NCBI GenBank assembly: GCA_021234155.1 | Contig: JAJEKV010000002.1 | Coordinates: 34,204,128-34,268,127, forward strand | Direction: 5' to 3' | DNA: 64,000 bases | From: Isoetes taiwanensis | Taxonomy: Eukaryota; Streptophyta; Lycopodiopsida; Isoetales; Isoetaceae | Shown here: in pieces, positions 12,594 to 24,771 of the stretch | Layout: every line of letters starts with the position of its first letter | Position numbering within the stretch: the first letter of the stretch is position 1 | The notes under the pieces: model-generated | Seen by the model: only the letters and a program-made list of their open reading frames with translations | What the model was told of the DNA's origin: nothing | Database searches by the model: none | Program-made: the position numbers and the translations under genes

Positions 12594-13428
12594 TTATATC
12601 TGTGCTAGGTCCTCTTCATGTGCATCCTTTCTTCCTGAAATCTTATTTATATTGTCACGTAATTCTGCCTGCTGAATTTTCAGTTCTTCAACCTTGGATG
12701 TGCTGCTAATTAACTCTCCATGACAACTCTTTACCTTGAGTTTACGTAAATTCAAGCTCTTCCTTAGGGTAAAATCCTTGCTGAAATATAGGAACCTTGG
12801 ATGTGGATTTAGAGGTCCCAATTTCTTCTATAATAGCAGATTCTTTTGCTCCTCCCTTTGCCAAATCTTTGGCCAAAACTTTAAAAAGTATCCCAATCTA
12901 CTTTTTTGTCAATTGAAGGGCAAATGCACGAGCAAAGTACTTTCGGTACATGGCGATTTGTGACCTCCCGCTTACCAAAAACAATTTCATAATGTTTGTA
13001 GAAGTTCTCGCCCACTCTTCTTCCGCTAGATTCTTTGAACCCCGTATGTCTTTGGGCCCCCACTGCTCGTCCATTATCTGTTGTAAATCTGGAAAAATTT
13101 CATCTGCATTGACACATCTTACATGCTTTGCTTCCACAATAGCGGGTTCTTCACAAATGAGTCTTCTTTTTGGCCCTGGTTCCTCAGAAGTTTGAACCTT
13201 CCTCTTGTTTTTTCGGCTTTCTTGCTAGAATCGGCTATTTTCAAATTTTTGTTTAATCTGGGTGACTTCCGGGAGGCAAAGGCGTCCACTGCTTGGATTT
13301 GGGCAAGGATTTCGAGGAAGAAGAATAGTTACAGTCGAATTACTTCGTTGATCACTCACAAACACAAAAAATTGGAACAGCGGCAAATTTTTTTCCTAAA
13401 CAGGAAACACTTCGCAATCTCCCTCTGA
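12594..13428 (-). pseudogene. N-terminal coiled-coil region of the minus-strand cargo gene
   Basis: Three overlapping frames together give a basic N-terminus (SRKSPRLNKN; KRK), a segment with Trp/Tyr/Phe-containing helices (12898-13137), and a long Glu/Lys/Leu helix (12594-12821) leading into the RING-like exon. Frame changes near 13160, 12900 and 12590 could be introns or mutations. No family is recognised. Confidence 0.35.
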
Positions 13429-13596
13429 AAAATTGCAATGAAGGTCCGTTCTGGTTGCCACTGCCACTCATAATTTTGAATTGCTGACGTGGCTACTCCT
13501 AATCATTACATATCCCAACTAACTAAAATTCAAAAAAATAACAAAAACGGGTGCCTACATGCCCTACATTATACATAATGTACGGGCATTTTTTTT

Positions 13597-13620
13597 AGAC
13601 ACCCTAGCTTTCTTTTACCC
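13597..13620 (-). repeat. Right terminal inverted repeat (24 bp)
   Basis: Reverse complement of 4723-4746 with no mismatch. TATC directly follows it (13621-13624). Confidence 0.85.
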
Positions 13621-14166
13621 TATCATTAGTACCCAATTATTGCGGCCTGTACACAGGAGCCTACTGGGTTGAAGGTGGAGGGGCCAGACCGGCAGAACAA
13701 GGAGGTACTTGTGCCAACACAAATCAATCCCTCTGGTGTGTAAAGCCTACCAGGGATTCTAGTGAGCTAGGTCTAATGCCTTGTCACTGCGTGACGGCAA
13801 GGCATGGGCTCGACACCCGTGGAGTGATGCGTCACTCTCCATTGGGTTCAAGTCGAATAAGGGCAGTGGCCCTCTAGCCACCTGTGTTGAGCATGGAAGC
13901 CTCTGGAGGGAGGGCAACCTTCCTCCTGCCTCATCGGGACTGGAGAGATGCAATCCAGTAGTAGCCCTCTTGGCTCACGTGCCAGTGAGCTCACGGTCGA
14001 TCCCAATACCTATCAAGCCACTCTGCAAAGTGTGTATAGGAGGGGTGGATAGAGTGGACTACCCAACAGCCATGTTCCTTTGCCAACCAAATCCATTGCC
14101 ATGAATTACATGCGCAATGACTTACATGCCTGGCGACTTACGGAGGTCAAGTCGTCACTTTCGAAC

Positions 14167-15801
14167 TGGCGCTCCCGCACAATATATGGCATCTGCGTAT
14201 ACTCCGCGGAAAATCCCCACCGATTATGCGTCCTCTTTGGATGGGCCCTCCATCTATCCCGTTAAGGGATGGCGAATGGTAAGGGACAAAGGAGGTGTCT
14301 CGGCGCCCGTCCCCTATGGGCTCCTAACATCAGCGGAAGCATATAAACTAAATGTCAGTACTAGCAACTAACAACAATAATAATACGTCTACCTCGAAGG
14401 GTAGCTCAATCCATCCATCCATAGAATCGTCAAAAGGATCAATATACCATAAAACAGGAAAGCTTCTACCCAAGCTCTGACTCATGGGGAAAGTATACTT
14501 TGGCGGCTAGGGTCTCAAGATAGATCTGAGCGGAAGTATAAACAATGGTGAGGCTGGCTATAAGACAATGGCTAAGGGTTGACCACTCCATCCGCCCCTC
14601 CTGTCCATACTTTGCAGAAGGGCTAAATCGAGCTATGGCGTGTTGCGGCTTCTTGGATCATAATCTCTTGGGATCACCGAAGAGACTACTCCGGGTTGCA
14701 TCTCCACAGGTCCGATGAGCCAAGGTCGGGTTACATCTCCCCTTCCCGTCCCGGTGACTTCGATGGGTGACTAGAGGATCGTGGTGACATCGTCCGTTCC
14801 GTCTTTAACCCCCAAAGCAAGAACCGGGGCCAACACTGCAGCTCTTGGGGATCGGGGCGACACGTTGATCCGGGGGTGGCGAATCCATGCCCGGCCCTTG
14901 CAGTGACCAGACCATAGGCCTAGTCGCCCCAAGTCCCCGATGGCAGCGCGGCGGGGACTATTCCACCATCTGTCAGCGATCCGGTGGCCGCTCGGCGGGG
15001 ACTATTCCACCATCTACGTCAGCGATCCGTTATCGGTGCTCGGTCAATCCATAACTCCCTTAGTCCCGGTGGGGCTCTATGCGCAGCCATATAATAGGTA
15101 TTATGGGTCTATCTAGAAGCATCATACATAAGGCTGCTAGGTCTCTACCCCCCTTCCCAATACATGAGGAGCATAACAAGAGATCAACCATATCATATCC
15201 ATAACATATGAACAATAAGAATAAGATCTAACCTAATCACATGAATCTAACTAGGGAGTTAGGGTTCATTGATTAAACTCATGAGGTAGTGATTCTAGGA
15301 AGGCTCTACTAGAATACATGACTCTACTTCATCTCTATAGCTGAAACTGCTTCAAAATACCTGCTCCTGACGCATTGCCTCCTGCTCTCAGAGTCTCCAT
15401 CGATTCTTCAAGGTTCGAGATCACTACAACTGAATCTAACACATCCACGCTGCTTGCGCCGCTAAACCGTGCTATCTTTGCAGGCGGATCTTGATTACGA
15501 ACTTGAATGACAATAGCCTCAAGAGTGGGAGGAGCAAAAGTGTCTTCCGGTTTAGGGTTAGGTATTTATAGGCTAAGTTAGGGTTAGGGTTGACACCTTG
15601 CCCAATGGGATGCGAACACGTGGCCGATTACCCCAATCAGGTAGTGCCACGTGGAGATATCCTTTCCTAAGGTTAATCAAGTTACATTTTAATGTGACTT
15701 GAACCTACCTAATTGTCATACAAATCTAAATACAATGGATTTGTATGGTGACGTGGCCAAAATATACGTATACATACCGTATATTTTAGAGGAACGTCGC
15801 A
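14167..15801 (-). repeat. 3' LTR of the chromodomain element
   Basis: Aligns end to end with 44347-45951. The first bases read TGGCGCTCC where the other copy has TGTGACGCTCC, a 2-bp loss plus substitution. The copies differ by many short indels and by sites where this copy has CGG and the other CAG or CTG, as expected from decay of methylated cytosines. A TATA box (TATAAATA on the minus strand) is at 15563-15570, within AACCCTAA repeats. Confidence 0.9.
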
Positions 15802-15815
15802 TTCTCCCCCCCTTA
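15802..15815 (-). other. Polypurine tract
   Basis: A pyrimidine run on the plus strand directly inside the 3' LTR gives a 14-base purine run on the element's sense strand. This is the expected plus-strand primer, and its position fixes the element's orientation. Confidence 0.8.
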
Positions 15816-16640
15816 GAATAATGCCGTCCGCTACATTAGAGTAAGGTTTTTCGAACCTGCATGAGCTTATAAAAAACAATTATCAGATTGAGATATTAGT
15901 ACTTATTTAAAATGATAACCTTCCATATATTTCATAAAGGTAGTTGTAAGAATATTCTTACAAGCTTATACAAAATTATTATAAAGTTTATTATAAAGCA
16001 TTATGAATTGGACACATCAATTCATAATTTAAGTTTAGGAGTTTATAGCTAGCTACAAAATTTTTAACTCCTAACTTCTCGTAATGCGCTCCCTCGTATT
16101 TGCTTGAATTCACTTCCTTGCAATGAGTAGCACATTACGTTAGTTTAATTTATAAATTGTGGTTTTAAGGGGACCACCCCCCCAATTACCTACTATATCT
16201 CTACTATATGCATACGATCATGGCCATACGGTTTAAGCTAAGAATCATTTAAGATGATCCTATCATTGCCCATGGTCGTAGCTACCTTGTGCATGACCCC
16301 CCTTATGATCATGCACCCCACAGTGCTTCATGGTTTCATGGTTTAAGCTTATGCAATTGAATCCTTCATCGCCCATGATCACGTTTATTTCACATGACCT
16401 CCACTATGGTCATGCGCACTTCTAGCGCGTGGTGGCGTAGAGAACGTCCCATAGGTGATCTCATCATCGCCAACACTCTCTTTTAGATTTATCTAAACCG
16501 CGATAATACATACATGCATTTTACCACGGCCTAAAGAACAGTTTAATGATCTCATCATTGGTAATAACGAAATGTTTGTAAGCATCATAGCTACTTAGAA
16601 TGCATACACTAACTTACTTAAGTCTATCATAGATTCTAAG
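15816..16640. other. 3' untranslated part of the chromodomain element
   Basis: AT-rich sequence with several TCATGGTTTAAGC-like and CATGATC/GATCATG motifs and no ORF of interest. It lies between the chromodomain stop and the polypurine tract. Confidence 0.5.
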
Positions 16641-16943
16641 CTATGGCAGACCTATGGATCCGATGTTGGCCATTTTGGAGATGACTTGGCCGTCGAATTT
16701 GTTCATAAATTCTGGGTATTTTCTTTCTAAATCTTGCTTAAGTACCCAAGTTGCGTCTTCCACTGGTACGTGCTTCCACTTGACTAAGTACTGAAGAAAT
16801 TCTGATCTCCTTGTTTTCTTGAATGCTTTGTCAAGGATTAATTCGGGGACAATCTCATTGTGTTCCTCGGTTATTTCCAACAAGGTTGGAGTCTCCAAAA
16901 TCTCATCTGGATTTGGTGTGTGCCTGTGTGGGGGTTTTTTCAT
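16641..16943 (-). pseudogene. Chromodomain at the end of pol
   Basis: The 100-codon ORF contains FLQYLVKWKHVP-x2-DATW followed by an acidic/basic helix ending YPEF. This is the core of a chromodomain: the Y-L-V-K-W-K strand, the A-T-W turn and the closing helix. Such domains at the integrase C-terminus define chromoviruses and are known to bind methylated histone H3 tails and direct integration to heterochromatin. The upstream part of the protein continues, with stops, into the integrase C-terminal region at 17100-17425, where HLKVHKVLHVNLL marks the end of the GPY/F-type module. A CTTC microsatellite at 17070-17093 lies between them. Confidence 0.8.
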
Positions 16944-17093
16944 CCCGGTAGTAGGGTTCTACTGTACAGTTACATTGTTTGTTTTTGGTGTTGGGGTTTT
17001 TGGCTTTTTTGCCTGTTCTCTGCATGTACCGTCTCATAGGCCTCTGGCCTCCGTGGACGTTAAAATAAACTTCCTTCCTTCCTTCCTTCCTTT

Positions 17094-17425
17094 AGTAAGT
17101 TGACGTGGAGGACTTTATGAACCTTTAGATGAGCGGGAAATCAAGCTTATAAGACTGATTCCCAACTTGCTCGATAATTTTAAATGGCCGCGCCCATCTT
17201 GTAGCAAGTTTCTTACGCTTCTTGATTCTGATCTTGGCTTGCTTCACTTTTGATCTTGAGCCAAACTATATCTCCCAACAAACTCCCCAGGAGTTCTATG
17301 TCTATCTGCTAGATTCTTCTGACGTGCCCTTGTTACTAGAAGATATCCCCGCATTTCCTCTATGAGCTGCTACCTATCTACCAGAAGTTGTTGAGAAACG
17401 TTCACCTTGGACACCGGATTGTGCC
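17094..17425 (-). pseudogene. Integrase C-terminal part of the chromodomain element
   Basis: Broken frames give LIEEMRGYLL, GDIVWLKIK and HLKVHKVLHVNLL in the order seen in Ty3/gypsy integrases, where the linker helix is followed by a GD-x-VWL strand and the LPAHLKIHNVFHVNLL-type end. Stops occur throughout. The missing catalytic core lies beyond the insertion, at 28212-28870, which shows that the 17431-28206 element landed inside integrase. Confidence 0.7.
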
Positions 17426-17430
17426 ACATA

Positions 17431-17741
17431 TGTTTGGGGTCTGGGTTCGGGAACTCCTGCAAGACAGCCCTCTGTGAGGACCCTTGGATCTAACAGGAGA
17501 AGCCGGGGGACTATGTCACGCGGGATTTGCAAGAAAAGAACAAGAGGAAGAAAACAGAACAAAGAGAACAATGAGAGGAAAATGATAGCTTCCTTGATAT
17601 CAATGATGAACATACATGAGCTTCTCGCAATCAAGAGAAGACTAAGAGAGACAAGACTCAAAACTCATCTAAAACTTATGTGCTAGCTCTACTCATATAT
17701 ATAGTACAATGGCCTGTACCAGGAGGCCGCAGGGACTAACT
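17431..17741 (-). repeat. 3' LTR of the inner gypsy element, internally deleted
   Basis: Matches 27619-28206 at both ends but lacks about 275 bp, corresponding to roughly 27905-28178. The join lies at a shared CCT. The inner terminal bases differ from the expected AACA. A short purine run (sense TTTTGGGAGA) adjoins it. Confidence 0.85.
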
Positions 17742-20700
17742 CTCCCAAAAGCGACACCGTGAAGAAAAGGAGGGAAGTGTCTCAGGGCGGAAGCCATCGT
17801 ACTCAAAGTGATCCTCACGGAGTGAGGACGGGCACCATTATGGTAACAAGCAATGAGAGATCCCCGGCGTTTTGAAGAAGAGCAGGGAGTATTGAGCCCA
17901 AGGGCAGGATCTGCGGCCAATGAGAAAATGAGAGCCACCATGTCTTCAAAGGGCTGACGATGGGCTTCTCGAAGAAACAAACCGGCACTCCATGAGGAGG
18001 TAAATCAGAGACCGAAAAGCAATCGACACGTATCTCGATTGCAAAGAAAAGATGGGACGCCACGCATTTGAGGAGCTGACGAGAGGCTTTTGAGAGCGGC
18101 AGAAACCCGCCGACGGTGGGACTCAAGGGTCGGGGAGGTGGCGATTCCGCAAGAAGGTGTCGAGGCCATAAATGGCATCCTCGCCGCTACAACCACGCCG
18201 CATTTGCAATAATAGATCCGTGTTTCGATTAGAGTCCTAAGGTGGCATTATCCTCCCAAGCGGATCGTCCCTCCAGCGGGGGATCCCAACCGGAGATCCG
18301 CCGAGATCCGAGGCTGAGTGGATCCCGCTGGGCCATCCATGACCTTGGTCCGAAAGAAGACGCCCGGTAAGAAACCCGGGCGGAGGGGCACCCAGAAGCA
18401 TATCTGAGAAGGAGCGGGCCAGGTGGGCGTGAAATGCCGAGCTCCCCCCCCAATTCGACAAGGCGGGATCTAGAGCCTTTGCACCAACGATCCCACCAAG
18501 GTGGAGCCGAGTAAACAGGAGGGCTATCCCAACCCGTGGGGAACTGCCTTTGTATCCAAAAGAGCACACGCGTTGATTGTAACTTGCCGAGTCCGCGGTA
18601 GACTTGTGCAAGGGAAGATCCTCGGGATGTCCGAGATACTTCCTTATCTGTTCTGCGGCCGCTCAGACTTAGCCGAGAGGCAAATAATGAGCAAGCTCCG
18701 GCATGTACTCTTGATGAAGAGCATGTGTCGGATCATGAACGCGGTATAGGGTTGTTATCCAAAAGCAACCATTGAAGTGTGGGGTCACCACTGAAAGTTC
18801 TGATGTGGCCCATCTCAAAAATTTGTCCCTGTATCGGCTAGATAGAAATCATGAAAATGTAGGCCATTGGTGAACAACTCAAGGTGATCATATCCCAGGA
18901 TCGTCACGATGAATGAGATCAAAGACTAAAGGGCACAAAATAAACCTTTGTCTTCAACACAGAGGTCTGGCCAGATCCGAAGAAAATCCTAAACGTCTTG
19001 TGAGGAACATTAACAGGTCCATCAGTAGTATGCCACTTCAGGAAAAGAAAGAGGTGGCGGCGGGCAACCACATAATCCAGATAACTGGAAGGAATAGGGT
19101 AGTCAACAGGCGGGTTGAGAGCAATGGTAATATAGCCTTCAAGTTTTATACGAGCCTCATCGGCCAGGTGAATAGCTTGCTCTAGGCGGTGTTCGAGGTC
19201 AATGGATCCTGTGGTCCTTGTCTAACGTGTGTCGGTCACGGACCCGTTTACGAGAAGGGTTAACTTTGTGAGGAGGATTGCCGGGAGCATTGAGGCGAAA
19301 GCGGCAATCTCTCGCGTCATCAAGAAGTTTAAATTTACGAACCTCGTCCGACCGGGTCTTGGAGGGATGTTAGGCCGAGAAGTCTGCGTGGAAGAGCCGA
19401 AATCTTCAAAGAGGCAATTTGGCGTCCGCGTGCATGGGTGTTGAACTTGAGTGTTGTAATTGTCACAAAGTGCTCGAATTACAAAGCGTCGAGGCTTAGC
19501 AAATATCTTTCTCCTTGTCATTAAGGAGGGTGGCTTTGGACTGATTTTGCTCCAATAAGTCCCTGAATTTGGATTGAAGAGCACATTGATCCAAGAAGGC
19601 TGAATTACGATCCTTTGCACTTTGAGATCTATGCGTGCAGTAAAGAAGGCCCCGTGCTTTTCTTGAAGTTGGGCTTCAAAGTTTGAACTTGTGCGATGGC
19701 GGCTTGAAGGTCACGGTGGACCGTGTCCGGAGGCCTCGTGAGCCTTTTGACCCCATTCATGATAGCTTCTTGGGATTAGGTGTAACTTGAGGAAGCAGCA
19801 GCATCCTGGCGATATTGATACAAAAATTTGGCGAGGTCTGCGAGGAGGAGGGCCCTTTTTGTTGCCCGTGTTTGAGGCGTTGTGAGACATGATGAGAAGC
19901 GGAGGCCTTGTTTACGTAGAGGAGGAGGAGGCGGTGACATGCGTGGTGTTATCTTTGGACATGACCCGGGAAGGAGAAGGGCGTGAAGTGTCAACCGGGC
20001 GGTTTGAGGAAGGGAATGAAAGGGCTGATGAGTGGAAGCTTATGAGAATGAGGGAGGTGAGGGAGGAAAGTAATGACGGATGAGGGCTTGAAGATGGCCT
20101 CCCACGAAGTTCCGGTGAAGCGGCAGCGAAGGCGGTCAATTTCTTGGAGAAGGCGGTGAGAACAACAATTGGGGCCAATCAATGTGGTGGTTGGAGTCGT
20201 GCAGTGAGCACAATATTATAGAAAGGCTTATTGATATGGGTGTTCTTGATAGAATACCCAAAAGGAACTTAATACGAAACTTAACAAAAGTTTCATGGGA
20301 TTTATCTAAATTTGTCGGGCGATGTACATTGGCGTGATAGGAGGTGCACCAAACTTAGTGACATCTAGATCTGTATAGGGCTGACCAAGATAAACAAGGG
20401 GTTTGCAAAGGAATATGGAATACCTCTAAAAATCGGGATGTTGAGTCGGCCAAAATGGTGGTGCCATCGACCAGCGTGGTGTAGCCATGCGGCGGCTGTT
20501 GGACGATGTTAGCGATGAAGCTGTTTCAAGCCCGTCGGATTCGGGAGCGGAAGTTCCATTTGAGAGGGTTGTTAAAAAGTTTCTCCGCGTTCTGCGACTT
20601 CGATTCCGGGCCAACAAAGGGCTTCACGGAAAGTGGGCGTCAAAAGAAAGAGACGAACTTCGAAAAAGCCGGTTCCACAGGGAGCGATAGCTTAAGTGAA

Positions 20701-21780
20701 GAAAATTTTAGTGCGACCATGGCAAAAAGCTTGAACAAAGAACGGTGATGCAAAGGCATGGAGAACGGAGAAGTCGAAGAAGCGCGAGAAGCTTAAAAGG
20801 TTTAGGGGCAAATCAATAGGCAAAAAGGGGCATGATAAGGGCCCGAAGGTTTTACCGCTGATGGTGCCGTGTGAAAAGATGCCAAGGAGGCGATTAGAGA
20901 GGCAAAAATTTGGCTAAGTCCCAAACACCAAAGGGAGAAGGAATGAACGGTGGAGATGAGGCGGAGAGAATGATGGGATGTGACAGTGGCCAAAGGACAC
21001 ACATTAATGTTCGACGGGCGGAAAAGAAGGAATGGCATTTAATGCCGGCAACTCGAAGTTGGATATCATTAAAACGATGTGTCGGGGGTACCATGGCTAG
21101 ATATGCGGCGGGAAGAAAAGATTCTCACTTTAGAAACAAATTTTGCATTGCAGCAACCACGCGGGCGATTTTGTGATTGGTCCACGCCGACAAGGAGTTC
21201 CCTCGGCTGGCTATATAAGACCTAACCGGAGTGAAGCCAAGACATCCGATGGCGCCGCTCCGGTATAGGCTCTTCTTTGGTTTGAGCGAGGCACCGCGAT
21301 GCCCACTAATCAATCAAGAGTGGATTACTTGCAAAATGAATTATCTGCGGACCTCGGCGCCGCCACAATCGTGGGCTGAGAATGGATGGCTGGTGTGTGC
21401 GGGATGGCCGAACATCCCGATCCTCATACCAACGGGATGGAGGTGGTTACGCACCTTATTTGGGACCACGGCAGAACCTCTACCACATCTGCGCATCACC
21501 TCTGCTCCGAACCAGTAGGGTGTTTCTTAAATGGGACTTAGTAGATAGGGCTCGAGCCCGTTTTTGTATATAGAGGCGGTGCCCATAAGCCCGAAATAGC
21601 TTTGGTACGTACCCACATTTTGTAAAAAATTCCACCTATAATATAAATATGCCGCGTTTTAGTCACTATCACATTTGTGTTTGGAAATGCGGAACAGCAT
21701 CGGGTTTAATGGATTTGCACTTTCTGTGGTATGAAATGTTTTGAGGCGAAAGCCATTAACCAGTGTAGGTAATGGAGTGC
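17742..21780 (-). other. Extra 3' region of the inner gypsy element with broken coding traces
   Basis: About 4 kb lies between integrase and the 3' LTR. Short overlapping ORFs occur on both strands. On the minus strand from about 20180 to 19220 a hydrophilic sequence can be followed through frame changes (RALLLADLAKFLYQYRQD, then helix-rich segments with Glu, Gln and Lys), suggesting a former coiled-coil protein. Position after integrase matches where some plant Ty3/gypsy lineages carry an additional ORF. I see no signal peptide, membrane segment or known domain. Confidence 0.35.
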
Positions 21781-21783
21781 CAT

Positions 21784-22800
21784 CTAATTCGGCCAGCTGG
21801 AAAACGCTGGTTGAACCATTTGAGCGATTCGATAAGGGCCAAGCCAACGAAACTTTAATTTACCCGGAAAATTTTTGTACCGAGAGTCATAAAGAAGAAC
21901 CAAATCTCCTTTCTTGAATGTTTTTTTCTTCAAACATTTGTCATGTAAAGATTTTTTGTAAATCATTGTCCATGAAGAACACGAATATAAGCATCCCTTC
22001 CGAAGTTCATCCAACTGCTTCCAATTGATAAACCCTTTCTTTGAGTGCAACAGAGGATTATGGGCGTGCTGGTTGAAAACGGAGAGTTGGGAGAATGTAC
22101 TCAAAAGGCATGAGAGAGCTTTGACCATAAACCAATTTGAAAGGAGTGTGACCCGTGCTATTTTGAAACAAGTATTGTAGGCCCAAAGAACAAGAGGAAG
22201 TTTGTTTTGCGGTCGGTCACGAGAAGCATCACAAATTTTCTTGAGAATTGTGACCCGAGTTTTGTTGGTGCTTTCAGCCAAACCATTCCCTTGAGGATAG
22301 TAAGGTGTGCTCTTGTGATGATGTATGTGTCGAGAGGTAATCCGGACTCCTTGATGGTATGATTGATAAAATGGACACCACGATCAACGACCAGCCTTCG
22401 ATGGGGCAGGCCGAATCGCTCAAGGATGATTTGTTGATAGAGGACCTTGGGCTGTGGCTTTGCCGATGTTGTCGGGGAAGTGCAAAGCTTCCAGCCCATT
22501 TAGTAAGCGTAGTCGGTGAGAACCCGAGTGATGTAGCGGGCGCGGGTGTCCGCGGGGAGGATCGATGGATCCCACAAAATCCATTCCCCATTTCTCAAGG
22601 GAAGTGGCGTGGCGACCCAGGCGTCAAGGAAAGAGCGTCCACGGGCGGTAAGGTCGTCCCACCATACGGGCAAACATCCACGCGTCGGGCGCGTGGCGTG
22701 AGCATCTTTGAAGAGCATGGGCCAAAAATAACCGGCAAGAAGGATTTTTAGGCGCCGTGGTGTCACCATGAAAATGACCACCACCGAGCCCTTCATGGGC
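21784..22800 (-). pseudogene. Integrase of the inner gypsy element, broken
   Basis: The zinc-binding part is at 22500-22796 (a GYFWPMLFKDA segment typical of the H2C2 region). The catalytic core is at 22158-22499 (LERFGLPHRRLVVDRG followed by HF, where active enzymes have S-D-x-G). The C-terminal module is at 21784-22000 (FKKGDLVLLYDSRYKNFPGK, then KFRWLGPYRI). These are ordered parts of a Ty3/gypsy integrase, which inserts element cDNA into the chromosome. Several frameshifts break it. Confidence 0.75.
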
Positions 22801-24480
22801 TTCTAACAATATCACGGGACCTCATGAGAGAGAACATACACAAGAATGGTATCCTTACCCTTTTTGTAAAGATGGCCTGCAAACCATGGTGTGAGTCCGC
22901 GACCGCGGAGAAATTGATGTCGACGGGATTGTCGCTTTGGAGAGAGCGTGGCGCCCCTCTAGTGGAAGAGCGCCTGTGAGGAGATACTCGCTGAAAAGCT
23001 TGGAACCAATGTGGTGTTGCCGTGACCGTAAAGAGTTGAGCTGTCCGTGAAAGGCGTCCGAGACACCCAAGAGGGATCATCTCGGTGGATGCTGAAAGAT
23101 AATCCGGGACAACATGAGATTTGCCGCCCTTGTGAACAATTTCAAAAGGTGCAAATTCTTGCGAAGTAGGACCTAACGAAAGCAATGCGGCCCGTGGGGC
23201 GTGGATTTGTTGATCAAATAAAGGAGTGCTTGGTGGTCAACAAAGAATTTGATCCGACCGCCTAAAAGATAGTGACGGAAGCGCTGGACACGAAAAATTA
23301 AACCCAAGGCTTCACGCCAGGTGGCGAGTAGTTGCGCCAGCGTAATTGAGCTTCTACCGGGCGATCTGTTGGGTTTGTCGATTAGCGCGCATCATATTCT
23401 TGAGAGAGAACAGCTCAATAGCAAACGCCAGACATCGACGTGAACATGAAAGGGCTTGTCCCATTGAGGAGGAACAAGAACCGGGGCTGAGTAAGCAAAA
23501 GCTTCAACTGTTGGAAAAAGATCCTTTGGGAATTCCAAGCCCGGTGGTTTCATCACTGTGAGTTTATGAATGGGATCTGCGATGGCCGCCGATCGGGAAT
23601 GAAGGTGGAGTAATAATTGACCTTACCCGTGAAAGAGCGTGTCTCCTTGATATTGGCTGGTGCTTGAGCTTTGAGCACACAACCGATTTTGGCGGGGATG
23701 GTGGTGATACCTCGCTGGTCGACAACGTGTCCTAACGAGAACACGAGAGGTGACACAAAAGGTGCATTTCTCCGGATTGAGACTAATGCCGGACTCATCA
23801 CATTTCTGAAAGATGAGTTCCAATTTATCCAAATGGTCAGCCATGGAACCGTGGCGGCGAGAAGTCATCTTGAAAAATTTGTAAGAAGGGATTTTCCTTC
23901 ATAAAAATCATGAAAAAGCGAGAGCATGATCGTTGAAACGTGGATGGAGAGTTTGATAAACCAAAAGGAACCACTTTGTAGGCAAAAGTGCCCCACGGGG
24001 TGGTGAAAGTAGTCTTGAGTTGATCAGATTCTTTCATTGAGATCTGATTGTAGCCAGAAAAACCATCCATGAAGGAGTACATCTCATGTCCAAATGACCT
24101 CTTCCAACCCTGGGGTGAAGGGAAGTGGAAAATGATCACGCTCAGCGTGGCACGATTGAGTTTTCGGAGTCCACGCAAACGCGGATCTTACCATTGTATT
24201 TGAGTGCAATGTTGATGGGGCTCACCCATTCGTAATGTTTGACCTCATAGATCAAACCTGCGTGCGGAGTTTGTCAATTTACGCCTTGACGCGATCACGG
24301 TAATTGGGGTTGAGCCGTGCTTCGTCGTTGCTATCGCCGGGTGCATCCGATTTGGTAGGAATGGTGAATTCCCCAAGGCTTTGTTGATTCCCGAAGATCT
24401 CGTAGCTCCGGGCAAAAATGTGTTTGAACTTTTGAAAAGCATGTCGACCCCAGTAACGATAGGGGTGGAAGATTGGCAGC
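22801..24480 (-). pseudogene. Reverse transcriptase and RNase H of the inner gypsy element, broken
   Basis: Reading leftwards: FKHIFARSYE at about 24430 (the segment before RT), LNPNYRDRVKA, then FMDGFSGYNQISM (RT motif A region) and PFGLSNSPSTFQR (motif B) at 23837-24178. The YxDD block is degraded to FQDDF near 23855. RSFTGKVNYYSTFIP at about 23600-23700 marks the RT/RNase H connection, and FEIVHKGGKSHVVPDYLS at about 23090-23150 the RNase H end. Domain order is that of Ty3/gypsy pol. Multiple frame changes and stops are present. Confidence 0.75.
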
Positions 24481-24771
24481 AAGGCGGACAGGCTGATTGT
24501 TGCCTACGTCCACAATCTCAACTTCAGGAGTCTGAATATGTGGTATCACTTCTGTGTCCTGGACAATGTGTGCAGGAGGTTGAAGCATAACAGGATGCGT
24601 GGCACTCTGCGTGGTGAAAAGAGAGGTTCTTGAGTTTCATCAAGCGAGGGTTGCTTCATGACAGCGTGGACATCTACAGGAGCTGCCACATCTGAAAAGT
24701 GATCAACACGTTGGATTCGATTGCAAGGAGCCAGGTAAGGGTCAAGCAAAGCAGCCACAGCCTGGTCCTGA

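Larger units (their letters stand above)
4723..13620. mobile_element. 8.9-kb TIR DNA transposon with Ulp1/FCP1/RING cargo
   Basis: The termini are a perfect 24-bp inverted repeat (4723-4746 and 13597-13620; outer end GGGTAAAAG). They are flanked by TATC at 4719-4722 and again at 13621-13624, a 4-bp target duplication. The insertion point is confirmed independently: the host LTR is continuous once 4723-13624 is removed, as shown by alignment with the LTR of the 14167-45951 element. Inside are a plus-strand transposase-like pseudogene (5359-8105) and a minus-strand, intron-containing coding region (8919-13428). I cannot assign a superfamily. A 4-bp TSD fits several DNA transposon groups but not Mutator (8-11 bp). 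Confidence 0.8.
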
